Below are positions 17,491 to 24,954 of a stretch of DNA of 43,143 nt, one piece after another. The translations under genes were made by a program, and so were the position numbers. The first letter of the stretch is position 1, and the number at the start of each line of letters is the position of its first letter. The DNA is taken from positions 1 through 43,143 of the forward strand of contig CAZZCP010000013.1 of assembly GCA_964653235.1 (NCBI GenBank), written 5' to 3'. Source of the DNA: CAZZCP01 sp964653235 (GTDB lineage: Bacteria > Bdellovibrionota > Bdellovibrionia > Bdellovibrionales > UBA840). The notes beneath the pieces were generated by a model that worked only from the letters and a program-made list of their open reading frames with translations, had not been told where the DNA came from and did no database searches.

Positions 17491-17715
17491 ATGTCGAAAA
17501 AGCAGAAAAATGAGGGCGGCGGACCAGGACCACAACAAAATGTAGTGAGTATTGACCGTTGTAAAGCTCCAGATTGCAAGTCACGTGCAAAGCGTGCAAG
17601 CTTTTGTGAAGAACACTATAAGTGGTTTAAGTTTGGCTTAATTACTAAGAGTGGAGAAAAGCCAAAAGACTTTGATAAAAAGTATCTCGATTTTCAAAAG
17701 CACCAAGCGGCTTAA
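17491..17715 (+). CDS. Small Cys/His (zinc-ribbon-like) protein, 74 aa
   Basis: This short basic protein has the pattern Cx4Cx9CxxH (C24, C29, C39, H42; CKAPDC...FCEEH), which could bind one zinc ion. A charged C-terminus follows (KPKDFDKKYLDF). The gene has a strong ribosome binding site (TTAGGAGG, 6-7 nt before ATG) and its own terminator, so a real, probably well expressed, monocistronic gene is likely. The function is unknown; nucleic-acid or protein binding would fit the basic character. Confidence 0.8.
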   Translation: MSKKQKNEGGGPGPQQNVVSIDRCKAPDCKSRAKRASFCEEHYKWFKFGLITKSGEKPKDFDKKYLDFQKHQAA

Positions 17716-17721
17716 TAAGCA

Positions 17722-17755
17722 AGGGCCCCAAGTGGGTCCTATTTTTCTTTTTTTG
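17722..17755 (+). terminator. Intrinsic terminator after the small Cys/His protein gene
   Basis: A 7-bp stem AGGGCCC/GGGTCCT (one G:U pair), with loop CAAGT, is followed by ATTTTTCTTTTTTTG. It lies 6 bp after the stop. Confidence 0.8.
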
Positions 17756-17849
17756 TCGATCTTATCGACAAGTACCTAATATTATTAAATAAAAATGAAT
17801 ATCCACTAAGGTCTCAGACAAGACTTCCGAATAGATTCTAGGAGTAAAT

Positions 17850-18536
17850 ATGTTGAAGCGTCCTAGTCATTTAATTTTCTTGTGCTGTACTTTGACCCTT
17901 TATAGCCTCTACTTTGTTTTGAGCAAAGACTTTAAAAGTTTGGGCGCATTCAACGCCTTTTTGTATACTTCATTTATTGTCAGTGCGAGTCTTTTGCTAC
18001 TCTCTCTATGGAATCTTTGGGGTAAAATCAAAGGCATTCTTCTTAGCTATTCGATCTTACTAGTGGGTATGCAGACCTACTTTTTATGGCATCAGGCCAG
18101 CTTTTTTAGTTATATGGAGCTTTGTGCATGTCTTGCAGGACTTTACTTTTTAGACCGCTACATTCATAAATATTTGATTTCTTCACCTTATTGGATTGAC
18201 CCTGAAAGAGCGGTTCGGCACCAAGTTTTAGTGAAAGCCCAACTCTCAAACCAGGCCGAGAGCACCAAGGTGCAGATGCTTGATATGAGCCATAGCGGTT
18301 GTTTTATCACCTGTGAGCAAGACCTGATACTAGGTGCTTCTTATCATATGAAAATCAAGATTCAGAATTTTGAATTTCAAGCTCAAACCCAGGTGGTCAG
18401 AAAGTCAGCCTGCCCGCAAGGTTATGGCTTAAGCTTTCGCGGACTCGATCATCGCTATCATAAGAATGCAGAAACGGCCCTCAGCCAGCTCTTGGTTTTG
18501 GTTGGCAATCAAAGTCATTCCGATTCAGTAGCCTAA
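17850..18536 (+). CDS. Membrane protein with C-terminal PilZ domain
   Basis: About four transmembrane segments fill residues 5-108. A PilZ domain follows from about residue 118 to 212. The second PilZ motif is present as DMSHSG, matching D/NxSxxG. The expected upstream RxxxR is only RAVRH, so cyclic-di-GMP binding may be weak or lost. PilZ proteins usually transmit c-di-GMP signals to motility or envelope processes. AGGAG lies 5 nt upstream of the ATG. The stop is 3 nt before a 175-bp inverted-repeat element that fills the space to the convergent csaA gene. Confidence 0.8.
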   Translation: MLKRPSHLIFLCCTLTLYSLYFVLSKDFKSLGAFNAFLYTSFIVSASLLLLSLWNLWGKIKGILLSYSILLVGMQTYFLWHQASFFSYMELCACLAGLYFLDRYIHKYLISSPYWIDPERAVRHQVLVKAQLSNQAESTKVQMLDMSHSGCFITCEQDLILGASYHMKIKIQNFEFQAQTQVVRKSACPQGYGLSFRGLDHRYHKNAETALSQLLVLVGNQSHSDSVA

Positions 18537-18539
18537 ATG

Positions 18540-18714
18540 AGCTGCTCCCTTTTATTTCACTTTTTTCGCAATATTCATTCGTACGTTCAATGACCTAGAG
18601 TACTTTTCATGGGAAGTGTTAAAATTTCAACCTTCTCGGAAAGAATACACTAATCATTTTAAATACTTATTTGGTCTCGGACGAACTTAAAAAGTGAAAT
18701 AAAAGGGAGCAGCT
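18540..18714 (+). repeat. 175-bp terminal-inverted-repeat element, copy 3
   Basis: A perfect 26-bp terminal inverted repeat (18540-18565 and 18689-18714) encloses an interior without an ORF. It aligns gap-free with the other two copies. Its left end is 3 nt after the PilZ gene stop and its right end 1 nt before the csaA stop (minus strand), so it occupies essentially the whole convergent junction. A role as bidirectional terminator or insertion targeted to gene ends is possible. Confidence 0.92.
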
Positions 18715-18715
18715 T

Positions 18716-19045
18716 TTAAAAGACACGAGTACCCTCTTTGACCTCTTTTGTTGGGCTCAAAAGCACCGTTTTATTTTCATCGCAAACAGCGGCCAAAACT
18801 AGGCATTCTGAAACAACCCCAGCTACCCGTTTAGGAGGAAAATTCAATACTGCGCAGACTTGTTTTCCAATCAGCTCCTCTGCGCTGTAGTTCTGCGTAA
18901 TTTGTGCCGAGCTGGTCTTAATGCCCTCTGGGCCAAAGTCAATTTGCAGTACATAGGCCGTTTTATGAGCTCTTGGATTGAGTTCTGCTTTCAGTATTTT
19001 GCCAATATGAATGTGGCACTTTAAAAAGTCTTTAAATTCTATCAT
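18716..19045 (-). CDS. csaA: CsaA-like tRNA-binding/chaperone protein
   Basis: This 109-residue protein of the EMAP-II/Arc1p-type OB fold matches CsaA along its whole length. Conserved blocks include IHIGKILKAELNPRAHKTAY, the dimer and ligand region SSAQIT and the signature VLNFPPKRVAGVVSECLVLA. CsaA is a homodimer described as a secretion-related chaperone and tRNA-binding protein. The ATG is preceded by GAAAG. The stop lies 1 nt from the 175-bp element. Confidence 0.93.
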   Translation of the reverse strand: MIEFKDFLKCHIHIGKILKAELNPRAHKTAYVLQIDFGPEGIKTSSAQITQNYSAEELIGKQVCAVLNFPPKRVAGVVSECLVLAAVCDENKTVLLSPTKEVKEGTRVF

Positions 19046-19118
19046 CTTTCTATAATTCTTTCAGTAGCTGTAAGTAGAAATGTAATAGCTTAAAAAATAG
19101 GCTATAACAAGCTCTGGG

Positions 19119-19620
19119 ATGAAAACTCTTTCAGTACTTCTTTTACTTTTCTGCATATCTTGCATGAATCAGCCAGGTTCTCGTTTGGAATCGGATTTTT
19201 TTAAAAACCCCTTCAATGAACTTGAGCTAAGTGCAGAGAATGAAAAACAAGTTCAAGATCTTCTGATCAAATTGTTGCAACGTAAAGAGGAGCCCGATCT
19301 CTATATAGAAGAATTTGTTAAAGTTTTTTTTCAAGAAGAGATGCTCGCCCTGTCTCCCCCAATCTACCAGCCTGTGAATTGGCAACTTGAAAACCAAGAA
19401 GAGGGCAAAAAAATGAGAATGGAGTTTCACTTAAGAAGCCATTCATCTTTAATCTATGCCGAGCTGTATCTCGATGCTTTTACCGGAGCCATAGATATCG
19501 CCCAATCTAAAAAGGGCTGGACCCGCAATTTTACTTTTGTGTTTTTTTTAAAAGAAGATCAAATTCTTATAGAAAGAGAAGAAAGCTTCGTCGCCACCAA
19601 GNNNNNNNNNNCATCTTTAG
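19119..19620 (+). CDS. Lipoprotein, interrupted by assembly gap
   Basis: The signal peptide ends with the lipobox CISC (C15). About 145 further residues of a soluble, mixed alpha/beta periplasmic protein follow (LYIEEFVKVFFQEEML, EFHLRSHSSLIYAEL) before the frame runs into ten Ns at 19602-19611. With the gap taken as exactly 10 nt the frame would run on antisense through leucine dehydrogenase, which is not credible. If the true gap is a multiple of 3, the frame reads CAT-CTT-TAG and stops at 19618-19620. That overlaps the leucine dehydrogenase stop by 4 bp, as at other convergent junctions here. The end given is this prediction. Function unknown. Confidence 0.65.
19602..19611. other. Assembly gap (10 Ns)
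   Basis: A run of ten Ns joins two contigs. The round number suggests a placeholder rather than a measured length. It cuts the 3' end of the lipoprotein gene at 19119. Confidence 0.99.
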
Positions 19621-20732
19621 CGATTATCAACCTTAAGGGTGTTGAAAGTTCTTTGTGCCATTCCCATATGCTTTTGTTTTAATCGGCCAATGCTTGAGAG
19701 TCTTCTCTCAGCCAAGCGATCGGCAGCTTGGTAGGTAGGAATATTTTCTTGCTCGGCTATGTTATAGATATCAATCAAGTTATCAAAAATGGTTTCGGTT
19801 CTCTCTAAAGCTCGCTCACTCGAATAGCCCTCAAGTTCAACAAAAACATTCATCAATCCGCCGGCATTGATGACATAATCAGGAGCATAAAGAATGCCCA
19901 ATTCTTTGAGCATATCCCCATGACGATCTTCAGCCAGCATATTGTTAGCACCGCCCGCAATGGCTTTGCACTTTAGTTTTGGAATCGTATCATCATTGAT
20001 AATTGCGCCCATCGCACAAGGCGCAAGAATATCGCAATCGGTAAATAAGATAGTATCCGGATCTGCTGTCTTGGCTCCGAGTTTTTGTGAAATCTCTTTG
20101 ACTCTTTCGCTGTTGATGTCGGCAACCGTGAGTTTTGCTCCCTCTTCATTTAAAAACTCACAAAGGTAGGAGCCGACTTTACCCAGGCCTTGAACGGCAA
20201 GGTGCATGCCTTTTAGATCGCTTGTACCAAATTGTTTTTTGGCGGTGGCTTTGATTCCGTTTAAGACTCCCCTTGCTGTTAAGGGCGAAGGGTCACCCGA
20301 TCCGCCAAGGGCAGGACTGATTCCTGTAACCCAGGGAGTTTCGGCAAAAACATGGCCCATATCTCGTACCGTGGTACCAATGTCTTCGGCAGTGATATAC
20401 CTGCCACTCAGAGAGTTTACAAACTGGCCAAAGGCGCGAAACATCGCCTCGCTCTTGTCGGTTTCAGGATCGCCAATAATAACGGCCTTACCTCCGCCTA
20501 GATTCAGACCCGCAGCTGCAGCTTTGTAGGTCATGCCTTTTGAGAGTCTAAGAACATCGACCAAGGCATCTTCTTCTGATTTGTATGGCCACATTCTGGT
20601 TCCGCCAAGGGCCGGCCCCAGTGCGGTGTTGTGAATGGCAATGATTGCCTTTAATCCTGCCTCTTTATCGCGGCAAAAAACAACTTCTTCGTGTTGACCA
20701 TATTTTTCAATGAGCTCAAAAGTCAGTGCCAT
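19617..20732 (-). CDS. ldh: Leucine dehydrogenase (Glu/Leu/Phe/Val dehydrogenase family)
   Basis: This 371-residue amino-acid dehydrogenase oxidatively deaminates branched-chain amino acids (Leu, Val, Ile) to 2-oxo acids with NAD. The catalytic domain has GPALGGTRMWPY, substrate Lys 70 (MTYKAAAAG) and catalytic Lys 82 in GLNLGGGKAVI. The Rossmann domain carries VQGLGKVG. The length and these motifs fit leucine dehydrogenase better than the larger glutamate dehydrogenases. A strong ribosome binding site (AAGGAGAGA) precedes the ATG. It probably supplies branched-chain 2-oxo acids for catabolism or branched fatty-acid synthesis (inference). A terminator at 20829-20861 separates it from the upstream large lipoprotein gene. 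Confidence 0.92.
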   Translation of the reverse strand: MALTFELIEKYGQHEEVVFCRDKEAGLKAIIAIHNTALGPALGGTRMWPYKSEEDALVDVLRLSKGMTYKAAAAGLNLGGGKAVIIGDPETDKSEAMFRAFGQFVNSLSGRYITAEDIGTTVRDMGHVFAETPWVTGISPALGGSGDPSPLTARGVLNGIKATAKKQFGTSDLKGMHLAVQGLGKVGSYLCEFLNEEGAKLTVADINSERVKEISQKLGAKTADPDTILFTDCDILAPCAMGAIINDDTIPKLKCKAIAGGANNMLAEDRHGDMLKELGILYAPDYVINAGGLMNVFVELEGYSSERALERTETIFDNLIDIYNIAEQENIPTYQAADRLAERRLSSIGRLKQKHMGMAQRTFNTLKVDNR

Positions 20733-20828
20733 ACTCTCTCCTTGGAATGAAATGAGTCTATTGAGTTTCTAACCGACAAGCAAGGCATCTTCTGTTAGAT
20801 GCCTCTTAAGTGGTGACATTTTGTTATG

Positions 20829-20861
20829 AAAAAAGCCCCAAATTGAAATTGGGGCTTTTTT
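20829..20861 (-). terminator. Intrinsic terminator after the large lipoprotein gene
   Basis: AAAAAAGCCCCAA pairs with TTGGGGCTTTTTT around a short AT-rich loop. The T-run on both strands makes it potentially bidirectional. It lies 36 bp downstream of the minus-strand stop at 20898. Confidence 0.88.
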
Positions 20862-20897
20862 GCGGCGCATCTACATATGATTCAAGCTTAACACAAC

Positions 20898-23800
20898 TTA
20901 GGGTCCGCCGAGATTTAAAGAGTCAAAGTAAGGTATCGGCAAACCGATAAAGCCATCATAATCCTCCTCGTAATGATCGATGACAAAACGAATTTCATCA
21001 CCAGAACTGGCATCCGTAACAGCTACATTTATAGATATATAATTATCGGGCGAATTTACACTAAAGCTTTGATCGAATCCGTTTACAAGCGGATTACACC
21101 CAGGGTTTTTAGTTGCGTTACACCATCTTAAAACACCAAAACCGTTGGTGTTCGTATTAAAAATTCCTAGTTGTTGTATAATTATGCTAAAATCATTTTC
21201 AGAAGAAGATGTTTTGCTGATATTAACGAGATCAAAATTACTTTGAGTTCCATCATCCTTGGGAATCGTAAAAAATATATTCTTATAATCTATATAACCA
21301 TTATCAGAATCCTCTAAAACCGCTTCTATACTCAGACTATCACCTGGGTTGTCGAGTGAGGAAAGATCAGATAGAGTTGATGAAAAAAAGCCGCCACTAG
21401 CATTTGTTAAAGTAAGTTCAGCACCATCATCTGGTGGATAACACATCGAATTATCTGTTTGATTACACCAAAAAAGTTTCACATTTGCATTACCGTTGGC
21501 ATCACCGCTTATTTTGACGGTAAATTTCAATTCAGTAGAACTCATTGCTTCTCTCTTAATGTATTCTATGGATGAGGTATTTAAAGTCGACGGATCTGGG
21601 ATTCGTTCAAATCTTACTTGCTCTCCAGGTTGAGGAGAATAACCATCCGGGTCGTTATAAGTAACTCGAATATGAACTAAATCATTCACATCTAAACTAT
21701 CATAATCGATATCTGCTAAATATCGATCACCACTTCTATAAATACTAGGAACTGAAAAGAGGGTACAATCTGTTGCTCCTCCAGCTGCATCATCTCCACC
21801 AATCCCTGTATCACTTTCATTGCATATTTCTAAATTAAAGAATGCATTCCCAGAACCCATACCAGGGTCTATTCGATCACCAAAGACTGGTACTTCAATC
21901 TTCATGTGATCTTGATAGAATTTAATTTCCATAGGTTCTACATAAAGTTCTTCTGGATACTCCGGGTTTAAACCACGCGATTCAGCAGCTAGGTTATAGG
22001 CAAAAATCCCTTTGGGCGTGTTGGAGTAAGGGCAGACGACAACTTTGAGATCTTCATCTTGGCGTCCTTCAGTATTTCCCTCACTATGGCTAAAACTTAA
22101 AGGCCCAAATGAAGTCGTCGGTAAGGGAATTACCTCTGCAGTGATAAAATTGGGGCGTTGAAAGTTCTCTGGAAAGGGCTGATCCGTTCCAAGTACTTGG
22201 TTGAAATCTGCAAAACCTTGAATCGCGGCTTGTTTTGCAAAAGCAGCACAAGGAAAATTCGAATCATCATAATCGGTATCTCTTGGGTTACGAAAATAAA
22301 AGGCCAAATTACCATCAATTCCGTGTTCAATATTTGGCAAATGTTTCCAGTTAACTCGAATGCGATCACTAGACTGGTCAAACTCAGCTTTTAAGAAACC
22401 AAATGAATTGTCAGGTGAACTACTAACATCTTGTAAAACATAAGGGCCAAAAAAGGGCTCAAGCTTATGTTCTGCCATTCGCTCAGGAATAATTCTCATA
22501 CAGTTATTGTTTAGATAATCCGGCCCGCATCCAGCATATGGTCCTGGATTGTTTGCAATTCGAATAACTTCAGGGGAGCTAGATGCCGGATCGTATTGAA
22601 GCTCATGATTCATTTGCCAATCTCTCATATCACGCCAAACACCATTTTGAACTGGATTTAGAATTGTTGGATGTTTGTAGGCATCTGGCACCGGAACAGG
22701 CGCTACAGGATAGGCAATACCAAAGTCCCCAGCTTGCACAATCTTATTTTTACTTGGAGTATTTAAACTATAATATCCCAATATATAGGTTTTTTCTGAC
22801 TCAACCTCAGCTTCAAACTCTACCGCTTCAAATTCAAAATCATAAATATTTAGATAACCTGAACCGCCAATATTTAGAAACTCTACAGAATAGTACTTCG
22901 TATCAAAGCCAATTTGATTTTCATTAAAAGACAAACTGCTGCGAAAATAATTATAAACATAAGAACGACCAGAACTAACAAATTCGTCATCCCCTAAAAA
23001 ATCACCAGAAGCAAAAGAGATATCATTTTTTGCAATTGTCCGAGTATAAACATCTCCAGATGCTGAGACTTCTTGATTAGATCGCAAGTAACTCAAATGA
23101 ACTGGTTGATCAAACTCAAAGTTGAGAGCCACGTTTGCACCGGATGTTGTGCAATAAGCATGGCTCTCAAAGTCAGTATTAAGAACATTTTCAAGATTAG
23201 AGCATGTACCTTCGCCCATATTGACTTGATTGGGGCGAACCATCCTTCGGTTGCGATCTTCAATTTCTACAAACTGCGGAATTTTTAGCTCTATGGCTTT
23301 GTGATCTGGATTTAGTCCTTCAAAATCTCTTAGGGTAACCCTATCAAATAAGACTCTTCCATCTCTACCTGCAATCTTATAAGTAAAGGGAGCACCATCA
23401 AAAAGCATAAAAGAAAAATGACCATTAAATATAGAATTATTAAAGATAAGCATTGGAGGAGCATTCGAGTTGGGCGGTGAGAATAAACCCTCAACACTAG
23501 CGGTTAAATTTCTTCCAACAGAGTCCATAAATCGACCTGAGATTTGTCCTTCTCGGCCTGATGTATTTATTTGGTCTACACCAAGACTTACGTTGAGAAC
23601 CGCAGAGTTAAAATTTAACCCAAGTGCATCTCCATAATAGAATCGAAGCTGCTCTGCTTGATTTGCATAAACCATTAAGACTTGAACAATTCTGCCTCCC
23701 CCACTGGGAAATTCTTTATTGCCAAAATTCACACTGCTTGGAAAACTGGTGCAGGGCTGAGAATCACGAGTTGGACAGTGCCATTCAAATTTTTCGACCT

Positions 23801-23984
23801 GCCCATCATAGTGAACATTGGCAATCAAAACCGTCGGAAAAAACTGTCCTGCATTTTGAGACTCAATTTTTGATTTTGCGGCGCTAGAAAAATTTAGGCT
23901 TAGCACCGTGCTGTCGCTGTTTTTGTCTCTTGAGCAAGAGGCAAGAATAAATAGACTTGATAATAAAAGAATACTTTTTAACAT
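20898..23984 (-). CDS. Very large lipoprotein of unknown function, 1028 aa
   Basis: The signal segment ends with a canonical lipobox LASC (C17). The remainder is a beta-rich, Cys-poor extracytoplasmic protein with repeated acidic and Asn-rich loops. The last ~330 residues contain similar units (LFWCNQTDNSMC, LRWCNATKNPGC, each followed by a beta-rich stretch), suggesting tandem Ig/Fn3-like domains. No catalytic motif was recognised. The start at 23984 is ATG with GGAGA upstream; the frame extends to a TTG at 23996 that would place the ribosome binding site inside the gene. It is likely a surface or periplasmic structural or adhesion protein (inference). Confidence 0.82.
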   Translation of the reverse strand: MLKSILLLSSLFILASCSRDKNSDSTVLSLNFSSAAKSKIESQNAGQFFPTVLIANVHYDGQVEKFEWHCPTRDSQPCTSFPSSVNFGNKEFPSGGGRIVQVLMVYANQAEQLRFYYGDALGLNFNSAVLNVSLGVDQINTSGREGQISGRFMDSVGRNLTASVEGLFSPPNSNAPPMLIFNNSIFNGHFSFMLFDGAPFTYKIAGRDGRVLFDRVTLRDFEGLNPDHKAIELKIPQFVEIEDRNRRMVRPNQVNMGEGTCSNLENVLNTDFESHAYCTTSGANVALNFEFDQPVHLSYLRSNQEVSASGDVYTRTIAKNDISFASGDFLGDDEFVSSGRSYVYNYFRSSLSFNENQIGFDTKYYSVEFLNIGGSGYLNIYDFEFEAVEFEAEVESEKTYILGYYSLNTPSKNKIVQAGDFGIAYPVAPVPVPDAYKHPTILNPVQNGVWRDMRDWQMNHELQYDPASSSPEVIRIANNPGPYAGCGPDYLNNNCMRIIPERMAEHKLEPFFGPYVLQDVSSSPDNSFGFLKAEFDQSSDRIRVNWKHLPNIEHGIDGNLAFYFRNPRDTDYDDSNFPCAAFAKQAAIQGFADFNQVLGTDQPFPENFQRPNFITAEVIPLPTTSFGPLSFSHSEGNTEGRQDEDLKVVVCPYSNTPKGIFAYNLAAESRGLNPEYPEELYVEPMEIKFYQDHMKIEVPVFGDRIDPGMGSGNAFFNLEICNESDTGIGGDDAAGGATDCTLFSVPSIYRSGDRYLADIDYDSLDVNDLVHIRVTYNDPDGYSPQPGEQVRFERIPDPSTLNTSSIEYIKREAMSSTELKFTVKISGDANGNANVKLFWCNQTDNSMCYPPDDGAELTLTNASGGFFSSTLSDLSSLDNPGDSLSIEAVLEDSDNGYIDYKNIFFTIPKDDGTQSNFDLVNISKTSSSENDFSIIIQQLGIFNTNTNGFGVLRWCNATKNPGCNPLVNGFDQSFSVNSPDNYISINVAVTDASSGDEIRFVIDHYEEDYDGFIGLPIPYFDSLNLGGP

Positions 23985-24034
23985 AACGTTCTCCAAGATA
24001 GGTATCGGCTAAGAATTTAGAGAACTAGACCTTT

Positions 24035-24619
24035 TTACAGAAAAAATTGTGCTAAAAACTGTATTAATATGAGGCAAATAAAGCCAACACCAAGCCATAG
24101 AGGCGAGATTCTTGAATTTCTTTGGCGATTTAAATCAGCAATCTCAAATTGCATCTTTTCGAGCTGTTTTTTAAGCCTTAAAATTTCATATTGAGATTCA
24201 GATTGAAGCTTTAACTTATTTTGAATCTCTTCATTCATGGCTTTTCTAAGAGTGCGGTAGTCTCTGGTTCTGGCATCAGAGAGGCTGCTTCCGTGCGAAA
24301 TACTCGATAGCCAGAAGTCATTGCCCAAACCAGGGTATTTCTCTTGAAGACTCAAATACCAGGCCAAAGCTCTATATATATGTGGGGGAGCATCTTGGTT
24401 TTTTTTTGTCCATCTTGACCAAGCAGAGGGATCAACAAGTAGCAATTGACAGAGCTTTCTTTGTGATAAACCTAGTCTTTGGCGTATTTCTTCTAAATTT
24501 CCGAAGTCTTTTTTGATCTTTTCAACCTGCTCTTCATAACGCTTTCGGAGGCTGGTTTTAGCTTTTTTTAATGGAGCTTTTTTAGGGCTGTAGTTTCGAT
24601 CTCTGATATCTGTTTGCAT
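24035..24619 (-). CDS. Tail-anchored HTH protein (XRE-like HTH, coiled coil, C-terminal TM)
   Basis: This 194-residue protein begins with a very basic segment (1-35). A helix-turn-helix like XRE/Cro follows at about residues 40-72 (LEEIRQRLGLSQRKLCQLLLVDPSAWSRW, split by the turn). A coiled coil runs at about 128-165 and a single hydrophobic segment at 173-193 ends the protein. This order suggests a DNA-binding protein tethered to the inner membrane by its tail. Such proteins can regulate transcription from the membrane or organise DNA there (inference). The ATG has no clear ribosome binding site. Two direct repeats TGAAACACA lie 43-74 bp upstream and may be its operator. Confidence 0.8.
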   Translation of the reverse strand: MQTDIRDRNYSPKKAPLKKAKTSLRKRYEEQVEKIKKDFGNLEEIRQRLGLSQRKLCQLLLVDPSAWSRWTKKNQDAPPHIYRALAWYLSLQEKYPGLGNDFWLSSISHGSSLSDARTRDYRTLRKAMNEEIQNKLKLQSESQYEILRLKKQLEKMQFEIADLNRQRNSRISPLWLGVGFICLILIQFLAQFFL

Positions 24620-24661
24620 AATTTATTGAATCTCAAAGTATTGTTTAAAGCAATATAATAT

Positions 24662-24693
24662 TGTGTTTCACATGCATTAATATATGTGTTTCA
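24662..24693 (-). promoter_or_regulatory. Possible operator: two direct repeats upstream of the HTH gene
   Basis: On the minus strand TGAAACACA occurs twice with a 23-bp period, about two helical turns, 43-74 bp before the start of the HTH protein. A TATTAT-like -10 lies just downstream. Autoregulatory binding is a guess. Confidence 0.35.
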
Positions 24694-24878
24694 AAATATA
24701 TTGATTTACAAATTTGTAGGCTTTCGTCAGCTCACGATGAGCTAAGAAAACACGAAGTCCGAAGGCTTACATATAGATTGGATTTAAATGAATATTTGGG
24801 TGTAGAATATAGTTATAAGTTATAGCATTAAATATATGATTTTATTGGTTTATTATTTTTAGGCTTTATATTTAGGCC

Positions 24879-24911
24879 AAAAAAGATGGCGCACCCTTAG
24901 TATGATGCGCC
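24879..24911 (-). terminator. Intrinsic terminator after lipoprotein gene 24955-25926
   Basis: On the minus strand GGCGCA (24911-24906) pairs with TGCGCC (24893-24888) across a 12-nt loop, followed by ATCTTTTTT. It lies 44 bp past the stop. Confidence 0.75.
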
Positions 24912-24954
24912 GCTCTTTATGTGTTTTTTGCACTCGTCTGATTGACGCTATTAG

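Larger units (their letters stand above)
24620..24954. other. 335-bp AT-rich intergenic region with direct repeats and a structured hairpin
   Basis: It contains no convincing ORF. It holds two direct copies of TGTGTTTCA (24662-24670 and 24685-24693, 23-bp period), and an 11-bp imperfect inverted repeat GTAGGCTTTCG (24716-24726) with CGAAGGCTTAC (24760-24770) enclosing a perfect 6-bp hairpin AGCTCA-cga-TGAGCT (24729-24743). It also holds the terminator of the minus-strand lipoprotein gene at 24879-24911. The rest is AT-rich with nothing recognisable. Confidence 0.6.

Noticed and set aside
2017..18718. Target-site duplications flanking the 175-bp elements
   Set aside because: Flanking bases do not repeat outside the terminal AGCT at any copy, so standard transposition cannot be shown from this sequence.
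19602..19682. Continuation of the lipoprotein frame across the Ns into the leucine dehydrogenase region
   Set aside because: The frame depends on a placeholder gap length and runs antisense through a well-supported gene.
22583..22927. Longer antisense frames inside the 1028-residue lipoprotein and other genes
   Set aside because: They lack ribosome binding sites and family features and lie fully inside well-supported genes on the other strand.
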